A stretch of DNA of 35,447 bases from a filamentous cyanobacterium CCT1 (GTDB lineage: Bacteria; Cyanobacteriota; Cyanobacteriia; Phormidesmidales; Phormidesmidaceae), in contig PYER01000032.1 of assembly GCA_003017855.1 (NCBI GenBank), forward strand, positions 1-35,447, written 5' to 3'. This document shows, piece by piece, positions 17,146 to 31,300 of the stretch (positions are counted from its first letter, which is position 1; the number at the start of each line of letters is the position of its first letter). Position numbers and translations under genes: made by a program. Under the pieces are notes generated by a model that saw only the letters and a program-made list of their open reading frames with translations, did no database searches and was not told where the DNA came from.

Positions 17146-18345
17146 ATGACCACCGCTGTACCCCCTCGCCATCAGGATGCAGACCTTAAAGATGCAGACA
17201 TTCTGCTGGTGGACGACATTCCCGACAACCTGCGGGTCTTGTCTACCATTCTGGAAGCGGAGGGTTACCGCTGCCGTAAAGCCATTAGCGGGGCGCTGGC
17301 CCTAAACGCGATTGCGCTGGCCCCCCCGGACCTGATCCTGCTCGATATCACCATGCCTACCATGGATGGTTTTGAGGTTTGCCGTCAGCTCAAGGAGAGC
17401 GAGATTACCCAAAGCATTCCGATTATTTTTTTAACCGCCCGCGACGCCGAAACCGAAAAGGAACAGGCCTTTGGCCTGGGGGCCGCCGACTACATCGTCA
17501 AGCCCTTCATGGCCTACGAGGTGCTGCTGCGGGTCAAGCACCAGCTCGAGCTGCGGCGGCAGCAGCAGCAGTTGGAGCGCCAAAATCAGCAGCTCCAGGC
17601 CGAAATCAAAGAACGCCAGCAGGCTGAAGCTGAGCTGCGCCTCCAGCGCCAGCGTTCTGAAGCACTGTTGACCAACGTGCTGCCTGTTCAAATTGCCCAG
17701 CGCCTCAAAGAGCGGGAGCAGGCGATCGCCGACCAGTTTGACGCCGTCACTATTTTGTTTGCCGATATCGTCGGCTTTAGTCCCGTGGCCGCCCAGCTCG
17801 CCCCCTGCGAGCTGGTGCATTTGCTCAACCAAATGTTTTCTCGCTTCGACGAGCTGGCCGCCATCTACAAGCTCGAAAAAATTAAAACCATCGGCGATGC
17901 CTACATGGTGGCGGCTGGGGTGCCCTGCCCCCGCCCCGACCACGCCCAGGCGATCGCTCAAATGGCATTAGATATGCAGGCCACCATCAGCGACTTCCAG
18001 CGGCCCGACGGCCATCCCTTCCGGCTGCGCATCGGCATCAATTCAGGCAGCGTTGTCGCCGGAGTGATCGGCATTCGCAAGTTTATCTACGACCTCTGGG
18101 GCGACACCGTCAACATTGCCAGCTTCATGGAAACGACCGGCGAGGCTGGCAAGATTCAGGTGTCAGAGCTGACCTACGCCCACCTCAAAGACCACTTCAC
18201 CCTCAAACCTCGCGGTCCAGTTTGTCTCAAAAATGGCGACAACATGACCACCTACTGGCTCATTCCCCAGGAGCAGGCTACACCCAGGCCGACCCAGCTG
18301 ACGGCCCTGGACTACCCCCCTGGTCCAGCTCTGTGCTGCGGCTAG
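17146..18345 (+). CDS. Response regulator with class III adenylate cyclase domain
   Basis: A 399-residue protein that should make cAMP from ATP under control of a phosphorylated receiver. The receiver (16-135) has acidic D23/D24, phospho-acceptor D67, T97 and K119. A Gln/Glu-rich coiled coil (about 135-175) links it to the cyclase (195-375). Metal-binding Asp residues are D207 (FADIVGF) and D251. K247 and D316 occupy the positions that specify adenine, so ATP rather than GTP is the likely substrate. N323 is present, but the next catalytic residue, normally Arg in the N-x3-R pattern, is F327, so activity may be low or lost. It sits 12 nt after the kinase gene, forming a kinase/cyclase pair. 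Its stop is 3 nt from the convergent pyrG stop, leaving no terminator. Domain calls are secure; catalytic competence is in doubt. Confidence 0.93.
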   Translation: MTTAVPPRHQDADLKDADILLVDDIPDNLRVLSTILEAEGYRCRKAISGALALNAIALAPPDLILLDITMPTMDGFEVCRQLKESEITQSIPIIFLTARDAETEKEQAFGLGAADYIVKPFMAYEVLLRVKHQLELRRQQQQLERQNQQLQAEIKERQQAEAELRLQRQRSEALLTNVLPVQIAQRLKEREQAIADQFDAVTILFADIVGFSPVAAQLAPCELVHLLNQMFSRFDELAAIYKLEKIKTIGDAYMVAAGVPCPRPDHAQAIAQMALDMQATISDFQRPDGHPFRLRIGINSGSVVAGVIGIRKFIYDLWGDTVNIASFMETTGEAGKIQVSELTYAHLKDHFTLKPRGPVCLKNGDNMTTYWLIPQEQATPRPTQLTALDYPPGPALCCG

Positions 18346-18348
18346 CCC

Positions 18349-20001
<1,653 letters not shown>

Positions 20002-20117
20002 TTAACCCAGACCCCAGGAGCATTAACCCGTTAATTGTGCCACAGGGGCTAGGGGATGCGTGCCGATCCCAAAAGCTGCTCCAGCCCGGTGAAAGGAAAA
20101 GCGAGTGGGGAAATGGC

Positions 20118-21446
20118 CTAGGCGCTGGGAGAACCCTCGCCACCGCCCGATTCGGGCTGCACCCGTCGCTGCACCGAGTCGCCGTGGGAGGGTAGCCCCT
20201 CGGTCTCGGTTAGCACCGCGATCGCATCCGCTACCCCCCGCAGTGCCTCCGGCGAGTACTGCATCAGGCTGGAGTGCTTCATGAAGGTTTCGGTTGACAG
20301 CGGTGAGGCATAGCGGGCCGCGCCCGAGGTGGGCAGGGTGTGGTTGGGGCCGGCCAGGTAGTCGCCCACCGCCTCAGGGGTAGAATGGCCTAAAAAGATC
20401 GCGCCGGCATGGCGAATGTGCTCTAGCAGATCCCAGGGCTCGGCTACTTCTAGCTGCAGGTGCTCAGGAGCAAAGCCATTGGATAGCTCAGCCGCCCGCT
20501 CCAAGCTGTCGACGACAACCGCCAGGCCGTAGTTCGCGATCGCCTTCTCGGTCAGGGTCTGGCGCGGGTGCCCCGCCAGCTGGCGGTCGACCTCGGCGGC
20601 CACTCGTTCAGCCAGCACTTCACTGGTCGTAATCAGAATGGCGGCGGCAATGGGGTCGTGCTCCGCCTGGGCCAGCAGATCGGCGGCGACATGGGCGGGG
20701 TTGGCCGTATGGTCAGCAATCACCAGAACCTCAGACGGCCCGGCCAGCGAGTCAATGCCCACCGTGCCAAACACGAGTTTTTTCGCCAGCGTGACGTAGA
20801 TGTTGCCGGGGCCGGTAATCACGTCTACTGCAGGCACCGTCTCGGTCCCGTAGGCCAGCGCCGCGATCGCCTGGGCACCCCCAACCCGATAAATTTCGGT
20901 AACGCCCGCCTCCTGGGCGGCCACCAGCACCGCCGGATTCACCGTGCCCGTCTGACCAGGTGGGGTGACCATGACCAGCTGCTTGACCCCCGCAACTCGG
21001 GCCGGAATTGCGTTCATAATCACGGTGCTGGGGTAAGACGCCCGCCCCCCGGGCACATAGATCCCGGCCCGGTCGACGGGGGTGTAGCGCTTGCCCAAGA
21101 CCACGCCATTGTCTTCGAACCTTACCCAGCTCTGGGGTACCCGCTGGCGGTGAAAAGTCTCGACATTTTTACAGGCCAGCCGAATGGCATCCAGCAGCCC
21201 CTTACTCACCTGCTGATAGGCTGCGTCTAGCTCGGCCCCTGAAAATCGCAACCCATCGGCTGCCAGGGTAACTCCGTCAAAGTCCGCAGTATACTGAATA
21301 AGGGCCTGGTCTCCCTGGCGACGAACAGCGTGCAAAATTTCTCGAACTGTGGCTTCCTTATGAACGACTTGGTCGTCGTGGGTGCGGGCACAGATGCGTT
21401 GCAGCTCTGTTTTTGCCTCAGGTAGCTGATGGGTGATGCGCAGCAT
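20118..21446 (-). CDS. hisD: Histidinol dehydrogenase, histidine synthesis
   Basis: HisD oxidises histidinol to histidine in two NAD-dependent steps, using zinc. The 442-residue product carries the expected zinc ligands Q260, H263, D362 and H421, and the catalytic pair E328/H329 in NGFAPEHL. The NAD-binding core includes RVGGAQAIAALAYGT and DVITGPGNIYVTLAKK. The frame extends back to 21536, but the first 30 residues are Pro/Ser-rich and not family-like; MLRITHQLPEAKTEL from the ATG at 21446 is the likely start. The tail is Gly/Ser/Glu-rich. No other his gene is nearby, as is common in cyanobacteria where the pathway is dispersed. Assignment is secure. Confidence 0.97.
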   Translation of the reverse strand: MLRITHQLPEAKTELQRICARTHDDQVVHKEATVREILHAVRRQGDQALIQYTADFDGVTLAADGLRFSGAELDAAYQQVSKGLLDAIRLACKNVETFHRQRVPQSWVRFEDNGVVLGKRYTPVDRAGIYVPGGRASYPSTVIMNAIPARVAGVKQLVMVTPPGQTGTVNPAVLVAAQEAGVTEIYRVGGAQAIAALAYGTETVPAVDVITGPGNIYVTLAKKLVFGTVGIDSLAGPSEVLVIADHTANPAHVAADLLAQAEHDPIAAAILITTSEVLAERVAAEVDRQLAGHPRQTLTEKAIANYGLAVVVDSLERAAELSNGFAPEHLQLEVAEPWDLLEHIRHAGAIFLGHSTPEAVGDYLAGPNHTLPTSGAARYASPLSTETFMKHSSLMQYSPEALRGVADAIAVLTETEGLPSHGDSVQRRVQPESGGGEGSPSA

Positions 21447-21571
21447 TACAGCCAGGAATCCAGATAAGCCAGCAAGGTGCGGTTCGCTAGGTTCGCTGCT
21501 CGGGAGCCATGGACATCCCGGAAAGTCAGTCAACACCAGCGTTCTAACATCCTAGTCGATCTACACCCTAA

Positions 21572-21622
21572 TTTGGTAGCCAACCAAAGCATTCGATTAC
21601 ACCAACTGGCACCAATTGGTGC
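21572..21622. promoter_or_regulatory. Cluster of ACCAA/TTGGT inverted repeats in the hisD-rpsT divergent region
   Basis: Two symmetric elements lie in the 223-nt spacer. TTTGGT (21572-21577) pairs with ACCAAA (21583-21588), and GCACCAATTGGTGC (21609-21622) is a perfect 14-nt palindrome. An extra half site, CACCAACTGGC, lies between them. The set sits 48 nt before the rpsT start and could overlap its promoter, so it may be an operator. Confidence 0.35.
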
Positions 21623-21669
21623 TAACATGCTTTATCCAGTCAATTAATCTTGTTAAGCTAGGGCGAACT

Positions 21670-21972
21670 GTGGCAAACATCAAGTCTGCACTAAAACGAA
21701 TTGAAATCACCGAGCGCAATCGGCTGCACAACCGAGCCTACAAGTCGGCGGTCAAAACGTTGACCAAGAACTACCTCTCTGCTGTCGACGCCTATCGGGC
21801 TGACCCTAGCGCCGATGCTCAAAAGCAGGTCGAAGCTACTATGGCCGCTGCCTACAGCAAAATTGATAAGGCCGTAAAGCGCGGCGTGCTTCACCCCAAT
21901 ACCGGTGCCCGCAAAAAGTCTCGTCTGGCTCGGGTGCTCAAAGCTCAAGAGACGGCAGGGGCTGCATCCTAA
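21670..21972 (+). CDS. rpsT: 30S ribosomal protein S20
   Basis: S20 is a helical, highly basic protein that binds 16S rRNA early in small-subunit assembly. The 100-residue product begins [30 protein letters not shown] and ends in the Ala-rich segment typical of the family, with the conserved [15 protein letters not shown] near 78-92. The GTG at 21670 is chosen because the protein starts exactly there; upstream codons are not family-like. E. coli S20 also uses a non-ATG start, linked to autogenous control, so the GTG may matter. It is the first gene of the rpsT-tatD-rpoB-rpoC1-rpoC2 cluster. Assignment is secure. Confidence 0.97.
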   Translation: MANIKSALKRIEITERNRLHNRAYKSAVKTLTKNYLSAVDAYRADPSADAQKQVEATMAAAYSKIDKAVKRGVLHPNTGARKKSRLARVLKAQETAGAAS

Positions 21973-22030
21973 GTTCCCCTGGGCTCCAGATACGCTGGGC
22001 CGCCTGCCGTTTCTTGTCGCTGCACTTGTT

Positions 22031-22873
22031 ATGCCTTTGGTTGATACCCACGTACACCTCAACTTTGATACGTTTGCTGGGGATCTCGACGAACTAACCC
22101 AGGCCTGGAGACAGGCCGGGGTTTTGGCTTTGGTGCATTCCTGTGTCGAGCCTGGCGAGTTTGCGGAAATGCAGGCGATCGCCGATCGCATTCCGGAGCT
22201 GTACCTGTCGGTGGGGCTGCATCCCCTCGATATGGACAAATGGACCGACGCTACGGCAGCCCAGATTGCTGAGCTAGCCGCCGCTGACGATCGAGTGGTC
22301 GCCATTGGCGAAACTGGGCTTGACTTCTTCAAGGCGGATGACGAAGCCGTGCAGCGTGAAGCCTTTTGGCAGCAACTAACCATCGCCCACAGGTTGGACC
22401 TGCCGGTGATTGTTCACTGTCGGGATGCCGCCCAGGCGACAGCTGAGGTGATTGATGAGTTTCAGCGTCAGGTTGGCCCTGTTGCTGGCGTCATGCACTG
22501 CTGGGCCGGTACCCCGGCAGAGACTCAGCAGTTTCTTGACCTGGGGTTCTACATTAGCTTTAGCGGCATTGTTACCTTCAAAAACGCTCACCAGGTCAAA
22601 GCCTCGGCTCAAATGGTGCCCGCTCACCGACTGCTCGTTGAAACTGACTGTCCCTTTCTAACCCCTGAACCTCGGCGCAAAGAACGCCGCAACCAGCCTG
22701 CCTTTGTGTATCATGTGGCGGCTTGCCTGGCTGAGCTACGCCAGGTCGACTTTGAAGCCTTGGCTCAGACTACCACCCGTAACGCTGTGACCTTGTTTAA
22801 ATTACCCGAGCTGTCCCCATTGCTTGCTGCTGACCCCAACTTGCCCTATGTAACCACTTCGGCGGGCCGCTAG
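22031..22873 (+). CDS. tatD: TatD-family metal-dependent DNase
   Basis: A 280-residue TIM-barrel hydrolase of the TatD family, a 3-prime exonuclease on DNA and possibly RNA with roles in repair or turnover. Metal-site residues are visible: H7 and H9 in VDTHVHL, E94 in [11 protein letters not shown]129 in VIVHCRD, H156 in MHCWAG and D206 in [14 protein letters not shown]. The ATG at 22031 gives the usual [12 protein letters not shown] start; the longer frame from 21905 runs into rpsT and is rejected. It is 58 nt after rpsT and about 170 nt before rpoB, an order that I recall as conserved in cyanobacteria. Family is secure, exact substrate less so. Confidence 0.94.
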   Translation: MPLVDTHVHLNFDTFAGDLDELTQAWRQAGVLALVHSCVEPGEFAEMQAIADRIPELYLSVGLHPLDMDKWTDATAAQIAELAAADDRVVAIGETGLDFFKADDEAVQREAFWQQLTIAHRLDLPVIVHCRDAAQATAEVIDEFQRQVGPVAGVMHCWAGTPAETQQFLDLGFYISFSGIVTFKNAHQVKASAQMVPAHRLLVETDCPFLTPEPRRKERRNQPAFVYHVAACLAELRQVDFEALAQTTTRNAVTLFKLPELSPLLAADPNLPYVTTSAGR

Positions 22874-22884
22874 AGGTTGGTTCG

Positions 22885-23037
22885 ATGCGCTGGGGCGATC
22901 GCTATTCGGCGGCCTCACCCCAGTGCCAGACCCACCTGACGCGGCCATTCCACTTTACCGCCCCGATTTGCCCACTTGCTCCGTTCGAGATGCGTCGTTA
23001 CATCCTGACCCATCTGCACCCGGCCGACCTGCACTAG
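22885..23037 (+). CDS. Candidate 50-codon ORF in the rpoB leader
   Basis: An ATG at 22885 opens a 50-codon frame ending in TAG at 23035-23037, whose last bases form part of the rpoB Shine-Dalgarno (TAGGAG). The predicted peptide is His-, Pro- and Arg-rich with no known motif, and I see no good RBS for it. Such an arrangement could couple translation to rpoB, but in GC-rich DNA a 50-codon frame may be chance. Low confidence. Confidence 0.15.
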   Translation: MRWGDRYSAASPQCQTHLTRPFHFTAPICPLAPFEMRRYILTHLHPADLH

Positions 23038-23044
23038 GAGACCC

Positions 23045-26000
23045 ATGACTGAAACCACCGTTTACCAAGCTCCCCCCAACTTTGTTCTGCCCGACCTGGT
23101 AGAAATTCAGCGGTCTAGCTTTCGCTGGTTCCTAGAAGAAGGATTGATCGAAGAGCTAGAGAGCTTCTCTCCCATCACCGACTATACCGGCAAGCTTGAG
23201 CTGCACTTTTTGGGTAAGCAGTACAAGCTCAAAAGCCCTAAGTACGACGTCGACGAGGCCAAGCGGCGGGATGCCACCTACGCCGTGCAGATGTACGTGC
23301 CCACCCGGCTGATCAACAAAGAGACCGGTGAGATCAAGGAGCAGGAAGTCTTTATTGGCGACCTGCCGCTGATGACCGATCGCGGCACCTTCATTATTAA
23401 CGGGGCCGAGCGGGTGATCGTCAACCAGATCGTGCGCAGCCCTGGAGTTTACTACAAGGCTGAAACCGATAAAAACGGCCGCCGCACCTACAATGCCAAT
23501 CTGATCCCCAACCGAGGGGCCTGGCTCAAGTTTGAAACCGACAAAAACGACCTGGTCTGGGTGCGGATCGACAAAACTCGTAAGCTGTCGGCGCAGGTGC
23601 TGCTGAAGGCGCTGGGTCTCACCGACAACGAGATCTTCGACTCGCTTCGCCACCCCGACTACTTCCAAAAAACGATCGAGAAAGAGGGGCAGTTCAGCGA
23701 AGAAGAAGCCTTGCTGGAGCTGTACCGCAAGCTGCGCCCTGGTGAGCCTCCCACGGTGGCTGGGGGTGAGCAACTGCTGCACTCTCGCTTCTCTGACCCC
23801 AAACGGTACGACCTGGGCCGCGTGGGCCGTTACAAGCTCAACCGCAAGCTGCGCCTCAACGTGCCCGATGCCACTCGGGTGCTGACGCCTACAGACATTC
23901 TGTCGGCGATCGACTACCTGATCAACCTGGAGTTCGATATCGGCTCCATTGACGACATCGACCACTTGGGCAACCGCCGGGTGCGCTCCGTCGGCGAGCT
24001 GCTGCAGAATCAGGTGCGGGTGGGCCTTAACCGTTTAGAGCGAATCATTCGCGAACGGATGACTGTCTCTGACTCCGACTCGCTGACTCCGGCATCACTG
24101 GTGAACCCCAAGCCGCTGGTGGCTGCCATCAAGGAGTTCTTTGGCTCCAGCCAGCTGTCTCAGTTTATGGATCAGACCAATCCCCTGGCCGAGTTAACCC
24201 ACAAGCGCCGCATCAGCGCCCTTGGCCCCGGCGGTCTGACTCGGGAGCGGGCGGGCTTTGCCGTGCGCGACATTCACCCCTCCCACTACGGACGCATCTG
24301 CCCGATTGAGACCCCGGAGGGTCCCAACGCTGGTCTGATTGGCTCTCTGGCCACCCACGCCCGAGTCAACGAGTTTGGCTTTATCGAGACGCCTTTCTTT
24401 AGGGCCGAAAATGGCCGCGTTTTTAAGGATGTTGAGCCGATTTACATGACCGCCGACGAGGAGGACGATCTGCGGGTTGCCCCTGGGGATATCGCTACCG
24501 ACGAAAATGGCTACATCATTGGAGACACCATCCCGGTCCGCTACCGCCAGGACTTTACCACCACCGACTCCACCGAGGTGGACTACGTGGCCGTGTCCCC
24601 CGTGCAGATTATCTCGGTGGCCACCTCGCTGATTCCCTTCCTGGAGCACGACGACGCCAACCGCGCCCTGATGGGCTCGAACATGCAGCGTCAGGCGGTG
24701 CCTCTGCTGCAGCCCGAGCGCCCTCTGGTAGGTACTGGCCTTGAAGCCCAGGCGGCCCGCGACTCCGGCATGGTAATCATCAGCCGCACCGACGGCGAGA
24801 TCGTGTACCTCGACGCCGACATGATCAAGGTGCGCGATCCCGAGGGCAACGTCCACGAGTACGAGCTACAGAAGTACCAGCGATCCAACCAGGATACCTG
24901 TCTAAACCAGCGCCCGATCGTGTTCCCTGGGGAGCAGGTGCAGTCTGGCCAGGTGCTGGCCGATGGTTCGGCCACCGAAGGGGGTGAACTGGCGCTGGGG
25001 CAGAACGTGCTGGTGGCCTACATGCCCTGGGAAGGCTACAACTACGAGGACGCCATCCTGCTCAGCGAGCGCCTGGTGTACGACGATGTCTACACCTCCA
25101 TTCACGTGGAGAAGTTTGAGATCGAGGCGCGCCAGACCAAGCTCGGCCCCGAAGAAATCACCCGAGAAATTCCCAACGTTGGGGAAGACGCCCTACGTCA
25201 GCTCGACGAAACCGGCATCATCCGCATCGGAGCTTGGGTTGAGTCGGGCGATATTCTAGTCGGTAAGGTCACGCCCAAGGGTGAATCGGACCAGCCGCCG
25301 GAAGAAAAGCTGCTGCGGGCCATCTTTGGGGAAAAGGCGCGCGATGTGCGCGACAACTCCCTGCGGGTGCCCAACGGCGAGAAGGGCCGTGTGGTCGACG
25401 TGCGGGTGTTTACTCGGGAGCAGGGCGATGAGCTGCCCCCCGGTGCCAACATGGTGGTGCGGGTCTATGTAGCTCAAAAGCGCAAGATTCAGGTGGGCGA
25501 CAAAATGGCCGGTCGCCACGGCAACAAGGGGATTATCTCCCGCATTTTGCCCATCGAAGATATGCCCTACCTACCCGATGGTACGCCGATTGATATCGCC
25601 CTCAACCCGCTGGGGGTGCCTTCCCGCATGAACGTGGGACAGGTGTTTGAGTGCCTGCTGGGCTGGGCTGCCGACAACCTGGATTGCCGCTTCAAGGTGA
25701 TCCCCTTCGACGAGATGTACGGAGAGGAGGCCTCTCGCAACTCCACCCACGGCAAGCTGATGGAGGCCCGCGAAACCACCGGCAAAGACTGGATCTTTAA
25801 CCCTGACGACCCCGGCAAGATCGTGCTGCGGGATGGTCGTACGGGTGAGGCCTTTGACAAAGCCATCACGGTGGGCAGAGCCTACATGCTGAAGCTGGTG
25901 CACCTGGTCGACGACAAGATCCACGCCCGGTCTACCGGCCCCTACTCGCTGGTGACCCAGCAGCCCCTGGGCGGCAAGGCCCAGCAGGGCGGTCAGCGAT

Positions 26001-26353
26001 TTGGCGAGATGGAGGTGTGGGCCCTAGAAGCCTTTGGGGCTGCCTACACCCTCCAGGAGCTGCTGACGGTTAAGTCTGACGATATGCAGGGGCGCAACGA
26101 GGCGCTCAATGCCATTGTCAAGGGCAAGTCGATTCCTCGCCCCGGTACTCCTGAATCTTTCAAGGTACTGATGCGAGAGCTGCAGTCCCTCTGTTTAGAC
26201 ATTGCGGTGCACAAGGTTGAAACCCGCGAGGACGGCACCAGCCGCGACACTGAGGTCGACCTGATGGCCGACGTCAACAGCCGCCGCACCCCCTCTCGAC
26301 CCACCTACGAGTCCATTGCTCGGGATGAAGAGTTAGAAGAAGTGGAAGACTAG
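23045..26353 (+). CDS. rpoB: RNA polymerase beta subunit
   Basis: RpoB forms the catalytic cleft of RNA polymerase with RpoC1 and RpoC2. The 1102-residue product matches cyanobacterial length. The rifampicin-binding fork region is clear from about residue 368 ([20 protein letters not shown], then the [11 protein letters not shown] stretch). Other family blocks include [26 protein letters not shown], the [12 protein letters not shown] segment with catalytic-site lysines, and the C-terminal [22 protein letters not shown] good RBS (AGGAG at 23036-23040) precedes the ATG. The spacer to rpoC1 is 100 nt and contains a stem-loop. Assignment is secure. Confidence 0.99.
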   Translation: MTETTVYQAPPNFVLPDLVEIQRSSFRWFLEEGLIEELESFSPITDYTGKLELHFLGKQYKLKSPKYDVDEAKRRDATYAVQMYVPTRLINKETGEIKEQEVFIGDLPLMTDRGTFIINGAERVIVNQIVRSPGVYYKAETDKNGRRTYNANLIPNRGAWLKFETDKNDLVWVRIDKTRKLSAQVLLKALGLTDNEIFDSLRHPDYFQKTIEKEGQFSEEEALLELYRKLRPGEPPTVAGGEQLLHSRFSDPKRYDLGRVGRYKLNRKLRLNVPDATRVLTPTDILSAIDYLINLEFDIGSIDDIDHLGNRRVRSVGELLQNQVRVGLNRLERIIRERMTVSDSDSLTPASLVNPKPLVAAIKEFFGSSQLSQFMDQTNPLAELTHKRRISALGPGGLTRERAGFAVRDIHPSHYGRICPIETPEGPNAGLIGSLATHARVNEFGFIETPFFRAENGRVFKDVEPIYMTADEEDDLRVAPGDIATDENGYIIGDTIPVRYRQDFTTTDSTEVDYVAVSPVQIISVATSLIPFLEHDDANRALMGSNMQRQAVPLLQPERPLVGTGLEAQAARDSGMVIISRTDGEIVYLDADMIKVRDPEGNVHEYELQKYQRSNQDTCLNQRPIVFPGEQVQSGQVLADGSATEGGELALGQNVLVAYMPWEGYNYEDAILLSERLVYDDVYTSIHVEKFEIEARQTKLGPEEITREIPNVGEDALRQLDETGIIRIGAWVESGDILVGKVTPKGESDQPPEEKLLRAIFGEKARDVRDNSLRVPNGEKGRVVDVRVFTREQGDELPPGANMVVRVYVAQKRKIQVGDKMAGRHGNKGIISRILPIEDMPYLPDGTPIDIALNPLGVPSRMNVGQVFECLLGWAADNLDCRFKVIPFDEMYGEEASRNSTHGKLMEARETTGKDWIFNPDDPGKIVLRDGRTGEAFDKAITVGRAYMLKLVHLVDDKIHARSTGPYSLVTQQPLGGKAQQGGQRFGEMEVWALEAFGAAYTLQELLTVKSDDMQGRNEALNAIVKGKSIPRPGTPESFKVLMRELQSLCLDIAVHKVETREDGTSRDTEVDLMADVNSRRTPSRPTYESIARDEELEEVED

Positions 26354-26371
26354 CCCATCCCCACGCTGCTT

Positions 26372-26399
26372 CCCAGGATTGTGCTTAGACAGTCCTGGG
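26372..26399 (+). other. Stem-loop in the rpoB-rpoC1 spacer
   Basis: CCCAGGATTGT (26372-26382) pairs with ACAGTCCTGGG (26389-26399): 11 bp including one G-T wobble, with a 6-nt loop. It starts 18 nt after the rpoB stop. No T-run follows, so it is not an intrinsic terminator; RNA processing, mRNA protection or attenuation are possible roles. Confidence 0.55.
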
Positions 26400-26453
26400 G
26401 GCAGACATTCTCCACACCCTAGACCAAGCGCCCTTTCAAGGAAGACACCCAGC

Positions 26454-28328
<1,875 letters not shown>

Positions 28329-28382
28329 GGGCCACACCACCACAGCACGAACATCACAGGCACATTACAAAGGGCAAAACCT

Positions 28383-31300
28383 ATGGCTGAGCAAGGGGCA
28401 CCTCAATCCTCTCTGATCTTTCGAAACCGTATTATTGACAAGAAGCAGCTCAAAAAGCTGATCGCCTGGTCGTTTACCCACCATGGCACCGCACGCACCT
28501 CCCAAATGGCCGACCGGATTAAGGAGCTGGGCTTCAAGTATGCCACTCGGGCCGGGGTCTCCATCAGCGTGGAAGACCTCCAGGTACCGCAGGAGAAAAA
28601 GGGCATGCTAGCTGCTGCCGAAGAAGATATTCGCGTCACCGAAGAGCGCTACACCCGCGGCGAAATTACCGAAGTGGAGCGTTTGACTAAGGTAATCGAC
28701 ACCTGGAACGACACCAGCGAAGAGCTGAAGGATCAGGTGGTCAAAAACTTCAAAGAGAACAACCCGCTTAACTCGGTCTACATGATGGCCTTCTCTGGAG
28801 CGCGGGGTAACATCTCCCAGGTGCGGCAGCTGGTGGGCATGCGGGGTCTGATGGCGAATCCCCAGGGGGAAATTATCGACCTGCCGATCAAGACCAATTT
28901 CCGGGAGGGGTTGACCGTTACCGAGTACGTCATCTCCTCCTACGGTGCCCGTAAGGGTCTGGTCGATACCGCCCTTCGGACGGCGGACTCAGGCTACCTG
29001 ACCCGCCGTCTCGTCGACGTGTCTCAGGACGTGATTATCCGCGAGCACGACTGCGGTACCGAGCGGGGTATTCCCCTGCGCAGCATGACCGACGGTGAGC
29101 GGGTGCTGATTCCTCTAGAAAACCGCCTGCTGGGTCGGGTGGTCGCTGAGGATGTGGTGCATCCCCAAACCGGCGAGGTGCTGCTGGAGAAAGATCATCC
29201 CGTTTCCCCCGAAACCGCCGAAATGCTGGCTGAGGCTGGTGTTGAGGGGGTAGTGGTGCGATCGCCCCTCACCTGTGAGGCGACCCGTTCTGTCTGCCGC
29301 CTCTGCTACGGCTGGAGCCTGGCTCACTCCGAAATGGTCGATCTGGGCGAAGCCGTGGGCATCATTGCCGCCCAGTCAATCGGTGAACCCGGCACCCAGA
29401 TGACCATGCGGACCTTCCACACAGGCGGTACCTTCACGGGCGAAGTCGCACCCCGCATTCGGGCTACCAAGGACGGCACCGTGAAGCTGCCCAAAAACCT
29501 CAAGACCCGCGCCTTCCGCACCCGCTACGGCGAAGAAGCCCTCATGCTGGAGGCCAACGCCGACATCGTGATTGAAGGCACGGGCAAAAACAAAACCGAG
29601 TCTCTGCCCCAGGGCACGATTCTATTCGTCAACGACGGCGAAACGGTGCAGAAAGAGCAGCTGTTAGCCGAGCTGCCCTCCGCCGGACGCACCCGTAAGG
29701 TGACCGAAAAGGCCACCAAAGACGTGACCTCTGACCTGGCTGGGGAAGTAAAATTTGCTGGCCTGGTTCAGGAAGAGAAAACCGACCGTCAGGGCAACAC
29801 CACCCGCCTGGCCCAGCGGGGCGGTCTGCTGTGGGTGCTGGCTGGTGACGTTTACAACCTGCCCCCCAGCGCTGAACCCGTCGTGCGCAACGGCGACTAC
29901 GTCAACGCCGACGATACGCTGGCCGAGACCAAGCTCACCACCGAGCGAGGTGGCCTGGTGCGCCTGCCCGAGGCCGATGACGAAAAGGGCACCCGCGAGG
30001 TCGAAATTATCACCGCCTCGGTGATGCTCGACCAGGCACATGTTCGCAAAGAGCACGGTCAGGGCCGCGAGCACTACTTTATTGAAACTGCCTACGGCCA
30101 GCGCTTCTCCCTGATTGCCACGCCCGGGGCGAAGGTGACCAGCGGCCAGGTGATCGCCGAACTCGAAGACGATCGCTACCACACCCAAACCGGCGGTATC
30201 GTCAAGTTCTCTGGCGTCGATGTGGCCAAAAAGGGTAAAGGCAAGCAGGGCTACGAAGTGGTGCAGGGTGGCACCCTGCTGTGGATCCCTGAAGAAGCCC
30301 ACGAGGTCAACAAAGATATCTCGCTGCTGATGGTAGAAGACGGCCAGTACCTAGAAGCAGGCACCGAGGTCGTCAAAGACATCTTCTGCCAGAACAGCGG
30401 CGTGGTCGAAGTCACTCAGAAGAACGACATTCTGCGCGAGATCTTGGTCAAACCCGGCGAAATCCACATGGTGGATGCGCCCGAGGACGTCATGGATCGC
30501 GATGGCACCCTGGTTAACGCTGGTGAAGAGGTGATGCCGGGTCTGGTAGCCGACGCTCTGCGCTATGTGGAGTATGTCGAAACTCCCGACGGCCCTGCCC
30601 TGCTGCTGCGCCCGGTCGAGGAGTACGTGGTCCCTAACGAGCCCGCTGTACCCAGCCAGGACAGCGCCGCCGACGCCGCCGGGTCGATCAAACTGCGCGC
30701 CATTCAGCGGATTCCCTTCAAAGACGGAGAGCGGGTGAAGTCGGTGGATGGGGTTGAGCTACTGCGTACCCAGCTGGTGCTCGATATCGAAGACGAGTCA
30801 CCCCACGTAGTGGCTGACATTGAGCTGGTGCCCGATGATCAAGATACCGACCTGATGCGTCTGCAAATGGTTGTGCTCGAAACCCAGGTAATTCGCCGCG
30901 ACGTGGTGGCCGACCAGACCCAGGGTAAAACTGTGACCCGCCTGCTGGTGGAAGACGGCCAGCAAATTGAGCCTGGAGCGGTGGTAGCCCGCACCGAGAT
31001 TCGCTGTAAAGAATCGGGCGAAGTGCGTGGTATTCGCGAAGGGCAGGAAGCCATTCGCCGGGTGCTGGTGGTGCGCGAGGCCGACCGCATGAAGGTCGAC
31101 CTACAGGGCAAGGAGCCTACGGTGAAGTTGGGCGATCTGGTGGTGGCAAACACCGAGCTGGCCCCCGGCCTTGTTCACGAAGAATCGGGCGAAGTTACGG
31201 GCATCGAAGGTGGACAGATCGCCCTGCGTCTGGCTCGCCCCTACCGGGTGTCTACCGGGGCGGTTCTGCACATCGAAGATGGTGACTTGGTGCAGCGGGG

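Noticed and set aside
21905-22030. N-terminal extension of TatD overlapping rpsT
   Set aside because: The segment is the S20 C-terminal coding region in another frame; TatD homologues begin at [10 protein letters not shown].
23156-23965. 269-codon minus-strand frame inside rpoB
   Set aside because: Shadow of rpoB, whose protein is fully conserved across this stretch; no motif in the antisense product.
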